Shown here: positions 6,858 to 13,419 of the stretch, in pieces | How positions within the stretch are numbered: the stretch's first letter is position 1 | How the letters are laid out: each line of letters begins with the position of its first letter | DNA from: Galbitalea sp036495225 | GTDB lineage: Bacteria; Actinomycetota; Actinomycetes; Actinomycetales; Microbacteriaceae | Direction of reading: 5' to 3' | DNA: 18,136 nt | Assembly: GCA_036495225.1 (NCBI GenBank) | Contig: DASXNG010000209.1 | Coordinates: 1-18,136, forward strand | The notes under the pieces: model-generated | What the model was told of the DNA's origin: nothing | Databases searched by the model: none | What the model saw: only the letters and a program-made list of their open reading frames with translations | Program-made: the position numbers and the translations under genes

Positions 6858-7718
6858 CTAACCCGCGAGAGCGATGCGCTCGTTGTCGATGAGTCGGGTC
6901 GAGCCGACGCGAGCAGCAACGAGCACGAGCGCGGGCCCGCGGTAGTCGTCGTCCGCCAGCAGAAAGGTGGAGGGATTCACAATCTTCAGGTAGTCCAGTT
7001 CGACAAGCGGTTCGCCCATGAGGGTTCCCTGGGCCGCTGCGACGACGGCATCAATGCCCTGATCTGCGGATGACGCGGCCGCCTCCAGCGCGAGCGAGAG
7101 GGCACGGGCCGCCCTGCGTTCCTTCGGGTCGAGAAAGCGGTTACGGCTCGAGAGGGCTAGTCCGTCGTCATCCCGAACGATGTCAATGACTTCGACATGG
7201 ACGGGAATGTTGAGATCGTCGACCATCTGCCCCACCAGGAACACCTGCTGCGCGTCTTTCTGGCCGAACACCACATATGCCGGCTGCACGATTTCGAGCA
7301 GCTTCGCGACGACCGTCAGTACTCCGTCGAAGTGGCCCGGGCGTGACCGACCCTCGTACAGCTCCCCGACTCTCCCAGCAGCGACGCGGGTCTGCGCCGC
7401 ACCCCTCGGGTACATCTCCTCGACGGATGGCGCGAACACGTAGTCAACGCCGAGTTCTCCAAGCTTCTCGAGGTCGTCGTCGAGCGTCCTGGGGTACTTG
7501 TCCAGGTCTTCGTTCGGGCCGAACTGGAGTGGATTGACGAAGATCGACACGACGACAGTTGAGCCGAGCTGCTTGGCGCGTTCGACGAGCGCGAGGTGGC
7601 CCGCGTGCAAGGCCCCCAAGGTCGGCACGAGAACGGTGTCGTTCGAACCCGCGAGCGCGGCCCGCGTGTCTTCAATGGTCGTGAGCACGACGGGAGTCGG
7701 CGTCTGCGCCTCGGTCAC
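6858..7718 (-). CDS. panC: Pantothenate synthetase
   Basis: The enzyme joins pantoate and beta-alanine with ATP to make pantothenate, the precursor of coenzyme A. The HIGH-like site is PTLGALHAGH at residues 32-41, with H38 and H41. SIFVNPLQFGPNEDLDKYPR, VVFGQKDAQQVFLV and DDGLALSSRNRFL are the other canonical blocks. The length of 286 residues is normal. It uses a GTG start at 7718 that overlaps the stop of the DUF2520 gene (GTGA), so its translation is probably coupled to that gene. Ile or Met is more usual at the Leu of PTLGALH, but this is a mild change. Confidence 0.97.
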   Translation of the reverse strand: MTEAQTPTPVVLTTIEDTRAALAGSNDTVLVPTLGALHAGHLALVERAKQLGSTVVVSIFVNPLQFGPNEDLDKYPRTLDDDLEKLGELGVDYVFAPSVEEMYPRGAAQTRVAAGRVGELYEGRSRPGHFDGVLTVVAKLLEIVQPAYVVFGQKDAQQVFLVGQMVDDLNIPVHVEVIDIVRDDDGLALSSRNRFLDPKERRAARALSLALEAAASSADQGIDAVVAAAQGTLMGEPLVELDYLKIVNPSTFLLADDDYRGPALVLVAARVGSTRLIDNERIALAG

Positions 7719-8476
7719 TCGAAATCCTCCGGGAATGCCCCGAGATCGATCGACTGGGAGTCGGATGGTGCGATGGAGGCCAGATCGATGCTACCGGCAG
7801 ATGCATCACCCAACGCGTTCTCGACGGCCGACCGCACGAGCGGACCGAGCACTCTGCCCGGATTATCGACTCCGAGGCCGCCAAGGATGCTCGTGGCCTG
7901 GCCCACGATTGCGGTCGAGAAACTCGTCGCGGTCGAGATCGCCTCGGCGTACGCCGGGCGATCCTTCTCCTCGATGAGTACCGGTTCCGCGCCCATCTCG
8001 ACCACGAGCGCCATGCCGATCGGCTGCACGACCGTTGGCGCAGTCACCGCGCAGTAGCTGTCCCGGAGCCTGTGCAGGTCGATGCTCGTTCCTGTGAACG
8101 CCATGGCCGGGTGGACTGCAAGCGGAATGGCCCCAGCACGCTGGGCCGGTTCGAGCACGGAGACTCCGAACTCGGGCGCCGTGTGGAGAACGAGTTGACC
8201 GGGCTGCCACGCGCCGGTCGCGGCGAGTCCGGCGACAAGGGCAGCGAGTTCACTCCCGGGGATTGCGAGGATGACGAGCTCGCTGCGTTCGAGGATGGTG
8301 GGAATCTCGAGCACGGGAACGCCAGGCAACATGGCCTCTGCCCGCTCCCGGCTGCGTTCGGACACAGCGGAAATGCCGACGATCGCATGGCCAGCACCCG
8401 CGAGCGCTGCCCCGAAAACCGGACCAACTCGTCCGGCGCCGATGATTCCGATGCCAAGGCGACCCGAGCGCTCCAT
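7715..8476 (-). CDS. Rossmann-fold DUF2520 protein, dehydrogenase-like
   Basis: A 253-residue protein starting at ATG 8476; the frame is open further upstream but that stretch overlaps the PH-domain gene. The N terminus has a dinucleotide-binding loop G13-A-G15-R-V-G18 in a strand-turn-helix, with further Rossmann blocks (VILAIPGSELAALVAGL). The C-terminal alpha-helical half with LAVHPAMAFTG matches DUF2520, related to beta-hydroxyacid and ketopantoate-type dehydrogenases. Its ATG shares one base with the preceding stop, and its stop overlaps panC. In actinobacteria this gene commonly precedes panC. A reductive step in pantothenate synthesis, such as ketopantoate reduction, is plausible but unproven. 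Confidence 0.85.
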   Translation of the reverse strand: MERSGRLGIGIIGAGRVGPVFGAALAGAGHAIVGISAVSERSRERAEAMLPGVPVLEIPTILERSELVILAIPGSELAALVAGLAATGAWQPGQLVLHTAPEFGVSVLEPAQRAGAIPLAVHPAMAFTGTSIDLHRLRDSYCAVTAPTVVQPIGMALVVEMGAEPVLIEEKDRPAYAEAISTATSFSTAIVGQATSILGGLGVDNPGRVLGPLVRSAVENALGDASAGSIDLASIAPSDSQSIDLGAFPEDFE

Positions 8477-10104
8477 CAGGTCGCCTGACCTGGGTTCGGC
8501 TGGCCCGGGTTGGCCATCCCGTCGCGCCAGCGATGCGTCGCATCCGCGCCGACCGCGTGGACGACATCGGAGGCGACATCCTCGAAGAAGTCGAGGGCGA
8601 CATCCCGGTCCACGGCACCGAGTCTCGCGCGCACCGGGCCGTTGACCGTGTGGACGTGCAGTTCGGCGAGTCCGAGCGCGCGGTACAGCGGCCCCTGGTG
8701 AAGTCCGACGCTCTGCACCCGGGGTTCGGGAACGATGGTCAGTTCTCGCCAGACGGCTCCTCGCCGAAGCAACACCACGCCCGGAATACGGGCGAACCCA
8801 TTGCGGCGCCACGAAAACCACCGAACGACCGCGGCACGTCTGGGAGAGTTCGTGTATCCGCCGTCGCTGCCCGACCCAACGACGCCGAGACGGAGTGCAT
8901 TCACGTCGGTCACCTCGGGCGCGAGCAGACCGAGCACGCGCAGCACGTCGTCGATATTGCCGACCGGAAGGATGGTGGTGTTGCGCTGGCCCTCAGCTCC
9001 TCTCGCGTTGGATCGCGACGCCCGGTTGACCCGGATCTCCCACCATCCCGGAACGCGCCACAGGATGGGCTGTCGAACCTGAATCGAATGGATGCGTCCG
9101 GGCGGCAGTGTCTCGTTGCTGAGCGTGAAGAGTCCGAAACCTACGCGCACGCCATCGGGCGTAGAGGCGATCGAATACCGAAGCGACTTGGTGAAGCGCC
9201 TGAACCAGAACGTGCCGAGTCCGAAGACAAGCGAGACGAGAACAACGAGGCCGATCGGATGATGCGAACCGATCGAGACCGACCCGATCAGCACAATGAA
9301 GAGAACCGAGAACACCGTGCTGTCGTGGAGCAGTATCGAGCCGATCAGGCGCCCGGTGTGCACCTTGACGACAGACTCCGGCGCCGCGATGTTGGGATCG
9401 AGTTCCGGGGCGATGAGTTCGTTAACACGCTGCTCGACGAAGCCGCGCGGATACGGCTCGGTGACCGCGCCTTGTGCCTCCAACTGCCGCAGGCCGGAGG
9501 CGAGGCGCAGGATGTCGCGCCGCAGGCCATCAGCGTTCGCGGAGGAGAGGTAGTCGAGCCGCACGTTCGCGTCGTGCCCCGCGACGTCAATCTCGAGACG
9601 CGCCGCACCGAAGATCCGAGCGAAGAACGGCCGAACGATGTTGACACCCTGTATTCGGTCCAGGCGCCCCTTGCGCTGGCTGCGGCGGAGGAGCCCACTC
9701 TTCACTTCAACGACTTCGTCGGTGATACGAAACTCGTGCACTCGCCATGACAACCAAAACACCGCAACGATGAGAATGAGTACCACCGCGACACCAAGAA
9801 TGAACAGCGGAAATCGACCACCGGTCGTCACAAATTGCACCGGATCGCCGGGGTCTCCGTGATCTCCACCTCCGATGGCAATGTTCACCAGTTGCTGTCG
9901 AGCCTCAGAAATGAAGTAGCCGGCGATGGCGATGAGAAAGATGCCACCGCGAAGCAGCGGCGTTGCCGGGTGCAGTCGGTGCCACTCGCCGTCGGCCAAA
10001 CGAGTGTCGAGCACCGCCCCGGGCGGCAGCAGGTCGTGACGTGGGTCGCCGTCCATCGTTGTGTCGGCGCCCCTCGGTGGGGCTGGCATCTGATCGTCGC
10101 CCAC
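8476..10104 (-). CDS. YdbT-like membrane protein with three bacterial PH (DUF304) domains
   Basis: This is a 542-residue membrane protein. Helices lie near residues 50-67, 98-119, 255-278 and 281-302. Three bPH_2-type domains are visible: about 122-205 (HEFRITDEVVEVKSGLLRR), 305-385 (LRYSIASTPDGVRVGFGLFT) and 430-505 (GVVLLRRGAVWRELTIVPEPR). Each shows the usual RIHSIQV/RVQSVGL-type strand. This is the YdbT architecture. In Bacillus subtilis ydbS-ydbT belong to the sigma-W envelope-stress regulon. The upstream YdbS-like partner abuts it. GTG 10104 directly follows the partner's stop; ATG 10089 is an alternative start. The C terminus carries a repeated NPGQ tail. Molecular role unknown. Confidence 0.88.
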   Translation of the reverse strand: MGDDQMPAPPRGADTTMDGDPRHDLLPPGAVLDTRLADGEWHRLHPATPLLRGGIFLIAIAGYFISEARQQLVNIAIGGGDHGDPGDPVQFVTTGGRFPLFILGVAVVLILIVAVFWLSWRVHEFRITDEVVEVKSGLLRRSQRKGRLDRIQGVNIVRPFFARIFGAARLEIDVAGHDANVRLDYLSSANADGLRRDILRLASGLRQLEAQGAVTEPYPRGFVEQRVNELIAPELDPNIAAPESVVKVHTGRLIGSILLHDSTVFSVLFIVLIGSVSIGSHHPIGLVVLVSLVFGLGTFWFRRFTKSLRYSIASTPDGVRVGFGLFTLSNETLPPGRIHSIQVRQPILWRVPGWWEIRVNRASRSNARGAEGQRNTTILPVGNIDDVLRVLGLLAPEVTDVNALRLGVVGSGSDGGYTNSPRRAAVVRWFSWRRNGFARIPGVVLLRRGAVWRELTIVPEPRVQSVGLHQGPLYRALGLAELHVHTVNGPVRARLGAVDRDVALDFFEDVASDVVHAVGADATHRWRDGMANPGQPNPGQAT

Positions 10105-10608
10105 CTAGAGCCCGGCCCTCCGGGTTTCCGCGAGCGCGACGAGCTGATCGCGCAACTCCTCGGCATCAGCGACCGTGAGACCAGGGATCGCGACGCCGCT
10201 CGATGCTGCCGCAGTCACGAAGCGGAGGTCGCTGAGGCCGACGGCCCGCGAGATCGGGCCGCGATTGATGTCCACCAGCTGCATCCGCCCGTACGGCACT
10301 GAGACGAACCGCTGAAAGAGCAGGCCGCGCCGAAAGAGCAGGTCATCGTCGCGGAGCTGGTAGCCGATCGAGCGCACTCGCCGCGGTACGAACGCGAGCA
10401 CGACGATCATGATGACGATGAGCGCGGCGGGAATGATCCAGAGCCACTGCACTCCCGAAAAATAGGCGGGAAGGCTGGCCAGCGCAGCGAACACGAGCCA
10501 CGAGATGGCCGTGCTCACGAGGTCAACGACGACGTAACGAGGCGAGACTCGACGCCACGTGAGACCCGGTAGTTCAAGACGTTTAGACACCACGTTGTTC
10601 GACACCAT
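10105..10608 (-). CDS. YdbS-like PH-domain membrane protein
   Basis: A 167-residue protein starting at ATG 10608; GTG 10611 immediately after the upstream stop is possible and would add one residue. Two adjacent transmembrane helices (about residues 25-48 and 54-75) are followed by one bacterial PH domain beginning at VRSIGYQLRDDDLLFRRGLL and including YGRMQLVDINRGPISRAVGL. That is the YdbS layout. It pairs with the three-PH-domain protein just downstream, and the two probably form one membrane complex. No strong ribosome site is visible, consistent with coupling to the DUF3180 gene. The family is assigned confidently; function is not established. Confidence 0.88.
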   Translation of the reverse strand: MVSNNVVSKRLELPGLTWRRVSPRYVVVDLVSTAISWLVFAALASLPAYFSGVQWLWIIPAALIVIMIVVLAFVPRRVRSIGYQLRDDDLLFRRGLLFQRFVSVPYGRMQLVDINRGPISRAVGLSDLRFVTAAASSGVAIPGLTVADAEELRDQLVALAETRRAGL

Positions 10609-10611
10609 CAC

Positions 10612-11094
10612 TTAGTGCGGTCGCGCTTCCGCGCGGCTCTCCTCGCCTTTGTCCTGATCATCCGGTGGGATGCTGCACATATTCTCTGCGATCAAGCCGC
10701 AAGCCAACAGGATGATCGAGCCGATGACCGCCGCGCTGGACGTGAAGATCGAGCCTACCCCCGCGACCACGTTTCGAGTCAGCAGGTACACGACGATCGA
10801 CGCGGTCGAGCCGAAGAGCAACGCGCCCGCAACACTCGCCGCCTTCGCGAGAACCACCACGCGAGTTGCATAGAACGGGTCAACCCTCTTGGTGTCCCGG
10901 TCGCGCACCGACCGGCGCACGGGAATCGCGAAGATGATGACCACCGCTCCGATCGCGACGAGAGTGAGCGCCAGGGTAACTGGCGGCACTATGGCAGCCG
11001 CGCCCAACGACGTCAACGCCGATTGCAGGAGCCAGCCGGCGCCGCCGCCAATGATTGCGAACAGTACGAGAAAAAGTGGTCTGGTTCGTCTCAC
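10612..11094 (-). CDS. DUF3180 membrane protein
   Basis: This 160-residue actinobacterial protein has four predicted helices (about residues 7-25, 36-57, 78-105 and 113-135). The hallmark MRRTRPLFLVLFAIIGG start, the loop KRVDPFYATRVVVLAKAAS and the post-helix AENMCSIPPDD identify DUF3180. It starts with GTG at 11094, which shares one base with the folK stop (TAGTG). DUF3180 genes habitually follow folK in actinobacteria, which hints at a link to folate or to the envelope functions downstream. Its biochemical activity is unknown. Confidence 0.9.
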   Translation of the reverse strand: MRRTRPLFLVLFAIIGGGAGWLLQSALTSLGAAAIVPPVTLALTLVAIGAVVIIFAIPVRRSVRDRDTKRVDPFYATRVVVLAKAASVAGALLFGSTASIVVYLLTRNVVAGVGSIFTSSAAVIGSIILLACGLIAENMCSIPPDDQDKGEESRAEARPH

Positions 11095-11615
11095 TAAAGG
11101 CCCTCCGCAGGGTAGCGTCGCACATCAGCGTGCGCGGGCAAAAGTCGGTCAACTCTCCCAAGTCCCGGCAGGGCCGCATCCGGATCTATTTCGAGCCATG
11201 GAACGAGTACGAAGCTGCGTTCGTGGGCGCGCGGGTGCGGCAGGATCAGGATGTCGGTCGCCATCGTCAGCCCGTCCATCGTCACGATGTCGATGTCAAG
11301 GGTTCGATCCCCCCAGGGTGTCTCCCGCACGCGGCCGTGCGCGGCCTCAATCCCGTTCAATTGCACGAGGAGCTGTTCAGGACTCAGCGTCGTGGTGATT
11401 TGCGCGACGGCATTGAGGTAGGCGGGCGCAGACTCGTCGATGCCGTCCGGCTTCAGCGCAGGGGTCTCGACGAGACCGGAAACCGCGTCAACGCTCACGT
11501 GCACCAGAGCAGCGATCTCGTCAATCGCGTCCCGAATTGTCTGTTCTCGTGGCCCGAGATTGCTGCCGAGCGACAAAACGGCCTTGACCCCGGCGGCGGT
11601 GACCGCGTCACTCAT
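11094..11615 (-). CDS. folK: HPPK, 6-hydroxymethyl-dihydropterin pyrophosphokinase
   Basis: The enzyme transfers pyrophosphate from ATP to 6-hydroxymethyl-7,8-dihydropterin, giving the substrate of FolP. LSLGSNLGPREQTIRDAI near the N terminus, VETPALKP, the EAAHGRVRETPWGDRTLDIDI signature with the Mg-binding aspartates, and LPHPRAHERSFVLVPW are all present. At 173 residues it is of usual length. The ATG overlaps the folB stop as ATGA. It lies fourth in folE-folP-folB-folK, so the products of this operon carry GTP to dihydropteroate (with a separate phosphatase and para-aminobenzoate). Confidence 0.97.
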   Translation of the reverse strand: MSDAVTAAGVKAVLSLGSNLGPREQTIRDAIDEIAALVHVSVDAVSGLVETPALKPDGIDESAPAYLNAVAQITTTLSPEQLLVQLNGIEAAHGRVRETPWGDRTLDIDIVTMDGLTMATDILILPHPRAHERSFVLVPWLEIDPDAALPGLGRVDRLLPAHADVRRYPAEGL

Positions 11616-11977
11616 GATCTCGCGCGGGTGATCGTGATCGAAACGTCGTCGAAGGGCACGCCGATGGGTGCGGACGGTTTGTGAAGCGTGATGCGAACGC
11701 GGTCGGCGCCCGGTTTTTCGAGGACCAGGGTCGCAAGTCGCTCCGCGACCGTTTCGATCAGGTCGACAGGGTCACGCTCGATCGCGGAGACCAGTTGCTC
11801 CGCAAGGTCGCCGTAGTGCACGGTTTGCGAAAGATCGTCGCTCGCGGCCGCGGCTCGCGTGTCAAGCCAGACCGTCACGTCGAGCACGAAGTCCTGTCCG
11901 TTCTCACGTTCGTGGTCGAAAACGCCGTGATGGGCGCTCGCCCGCAATCCCGTGATGGTCAGGAAGTCGTCAGCCAT
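11612..11977 (-). CDS. folB: Dihydroneopterin aldolase
   Basis: The enzyme cleaves 7,8-dihydroneopterin to 6-hydroxymethyl-dihydropterin and glycolaldehyde. The 121-residue protein from ATG 11977 fits the family. E23 in HHGVFDHERENGQDF, Y55 in QTVHYGDLAE and K100 in RITLHKPSAPIG are the expected catalytic and substrate-binding residues. The open frame extends to 12145, but that upstream part is a shadow of folP. ATG 11977 overlaps the folP stop by 8 nt and has a GGTGGGAAG ribosome-binding stretch just before it. Confidence 0.96.
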   Translation of the reverse strand: MADDFLTITGLRASAHHGVFDHERENGQDFVLDVTVWLDTRAAAASDDLSQTVHYGDLAEQLVSAIERDPVDLIETVAERLATLVLEKPGADRVRITLHKPSAPIGVPFDDVSITITRARS

Positions 11978-12824
11978 TCTTCCCACCCGAACGCCACGCG
12001 GACCAGACGTCGAGTGCTTTCTTGGTGGTCGAGACGTTGTGCACGCGCACTCCCCACACCCCGGACTGTGCCGCGAGCGCGCTCGTGATCGCTGTCGCGA
12101 AATCCCGGTCGTGACTCGCAGCGTCTGCCGTCTCGAACGGCTCAAGGAAGCGCTTGCGAGAGGCGCCGATCAGCAACGGGTAGCCGATGCTCTCGAGCTC
12201 TGGCAACCCGGAGAGAAGCGCCCAGTTGTGCTCAGCGGTCTTCGCGAACCCCAGTCCCGGGTCGATAATGATGTTCTCGGGAGCCGTGCCCCACACGATG
12301 AGTTCTGCGATGCGTTCCTTGAGGGCATCGCGCACCTCGGTCACGACGTCGCCATACTCTGCGAGGTCGTCCATGTTCTCGCTCGGCCCCCGCCAGTGCG
12401 ATGCAACATAGTGGACGCCGCTCGCCGCGACCGTTCGGAACATCTCCGGGTCGGCGAGACCGCCCGACACGTCATTGATCATGCGCGCACCGGCATCGAT
12501 CGCCAGTTGGGCCGTCGACGCGTTCATCGTGTCGATGCTCACCGGGATGTCCAGCTCGGACAGCGCAGCGATCACAGGGAGCACACGATCCTGCTCCAGC
12601 TGTGGATCAATCCGCTCAGCACCGGGCCTTGTGGACTCTCCGCCGACGTCGATGATGTCCGCCCCATCCGCGCGCAACTGCACCGCCTGGGCGATCGCAG
12701 CATCGAGGTCCACATACTCCCCACCATCGCTGAACGAGTCGGGCGTGACGTTCAACACCCCGACGATGATGGGACGTTGGCCCGGACGCATTGGCGGCTT
12801 GAGCGTGACAACTTCAGTGGACAT
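11970..12824 (-). CDS. folP: Dihydropteroate synthase
   Basis: The enzyme condenses hydroxymethyl-dihydropterin pyrophosphate with para-aminobenzoate to give dihydropteroate and is the target of sulfonamides. Key blocks are GVLNVTPDSFSDGG (residues 22-35), GGESTRPGA, IDTMNASTAQLAIDAGA, INDVSGG, IIDPGLGFAKTAEHN and LIGASRKRF. At 284 residues it is standard. The ATG overlaps folE by 11 nt but has a strong GGAGGT site 4 nt upstream, so it may also initiate independently. No disrupted or duplicated residue suggestive of resistance was noticed by eye. Confidence 0.98.
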   Translation of the reverse strand: MSTEVVTLKPPMRPGQRPIIVGVLNVTPDSFSDGGEYVDLDAAIAQAVQLRADGADIIDVGGESTRPGAERIDPQLEQDRVLPVIAALSELDIPVSIDTMNASTAQLAIDAGARMINDVSGGLADPEMFRTVAASGVHYVASHWRGPSENMDDLAEYGDVVTEVRDALKERIAELIVWGTAPENIIIDPGLGFAKTAEHNWALLSGLPELESIGYPLLIGASRKRFLEPFETADAASHDRDFATAITSALAAQSGVWGVRVHNVSTTKKALDVWSAWRSGGKNG

Positions 12825-13410
12825 CGGTACCTCCCCGCGCGCCCCCGATGAGCGCTAGTACTCCTGATCGTTCAACCGGATCGCTCAAGACGCCTCGCGT
12901 CGCAAGTGTCACCGTCGTGCTCTTCGATTGACGCACGCCACGGGCTGCAACGCAAGCGTGCGTCGAATCCAGCACCACGAGTACGCCACGCGGGTCCAAG
13001 CCCCGCTCCAGTGCATCCGCGATTTCCTCGGTCAGCCGTTCCTGCAGCTGTGGCCTAGACGCAAGTGTCTCGACGACCCGCGGAATCTTACCTAGGCCGA
13101 CGATGTGCTTGCCCGGAATGTACGCAATGTGGGCAACGCCGGTGAATGGCAGCAGGTGGTGCTCGCACATCGAACGGAAGTCGATGTCGCGGAGCAGAAC
13201 CAGCTCACCTCGCTCGTCGTCGCCGAGGTCGAGCTCCTCGGTGTGCGCCAAATGCACCAGCGGGTCTACGCCGAGTCCGCTGAAGAAATCCGCGTACGAC
13301 TGTGCGACACGAGCGGGCGTCAACTGCAAACCTGGCCTGTCCACGTCCTCGCCAATCGCAGCGAGGATCTCGGAGACGGCAGCCTCGACGCGGCCAGTGT
13401 CGATCGCCAC
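12814..13410 (-). CDS. folE: GTP cyclohydrolase I
   Basis: The enzyme opens and rearranges GTP to 7,8-dihydroneopterin triphosphate, the first step of folate synthesis. Counting from GTG 13410 the protein is 198 residues. Zinc ligands C82 and H85 lie in SMCEHHLLPFTG, with H84 as a catalytic residue, and C153 in THACVAARGVRQ. IPGKHIVGLGKIPRVVE is also diagnostic. The open frame extends to 13515, but those residues overlap ftsH and are Arg/Ser-rich. GTG 13410, 7 nt after the ftsH stop with AGGA 5 nt ahead, is the better start and gives a normal length. Confidence 0.97.
   Translation of the reverse strand: MAIDTGRVEAAVSEILAAIGEDVDRPGLQLTPARVAQSYADFFSGLGVDPLVHLAHTEELDLGDDERGELVLLRDIDFRSMCEHHLLPFTGVAHIAYIPGKHIVGLGKIPRVVETLASRPQLQERLTEEIADALERGLDPRGVLVVLDSTHACVAARGVRQSKSTTVTLATRGVLSDPVERSGVLALIGGARGGTDVH
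12829..12834 (-). promoter_or_regulatory. Strong ribosome binding site of folP
   Basis: The minus strand reads GGAGGT four bases before the folP ATG. It lies inside the end of folE, fixing the folP start at 12824 and the 11-nt gene overlap. Confidence 0.7.
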
Positions 13411-13415
13411 ATTGG

Positions 13416-13419
13416 TCCT
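13416..13419 (-). promoter_or_regulatory. Ribosome binding site deciding the folE GTG start
   Basis: The minus strand reads AGGA five bases before GTG 13410 and overlaps the ftsH TAG stop. This supports the shorter folE reading over the longer frame that runs into ftsH. Confidence 0.6.

Noticed and set aside
7715..8821. Fusion of an Arg-rich domain to the DUF2520 protein
   Set aside because: The upstream extension of the frame is the antisense-like shift of the PH-domain gene. ATG 8476 with a one-base overlap is the natural start.
11612..12145. Long form of FolB starting at 12145
   Set aside because: The extra N-terminal residues are a shadow of folP. ATG 11977 has a good ribosome site and gives the standard length.
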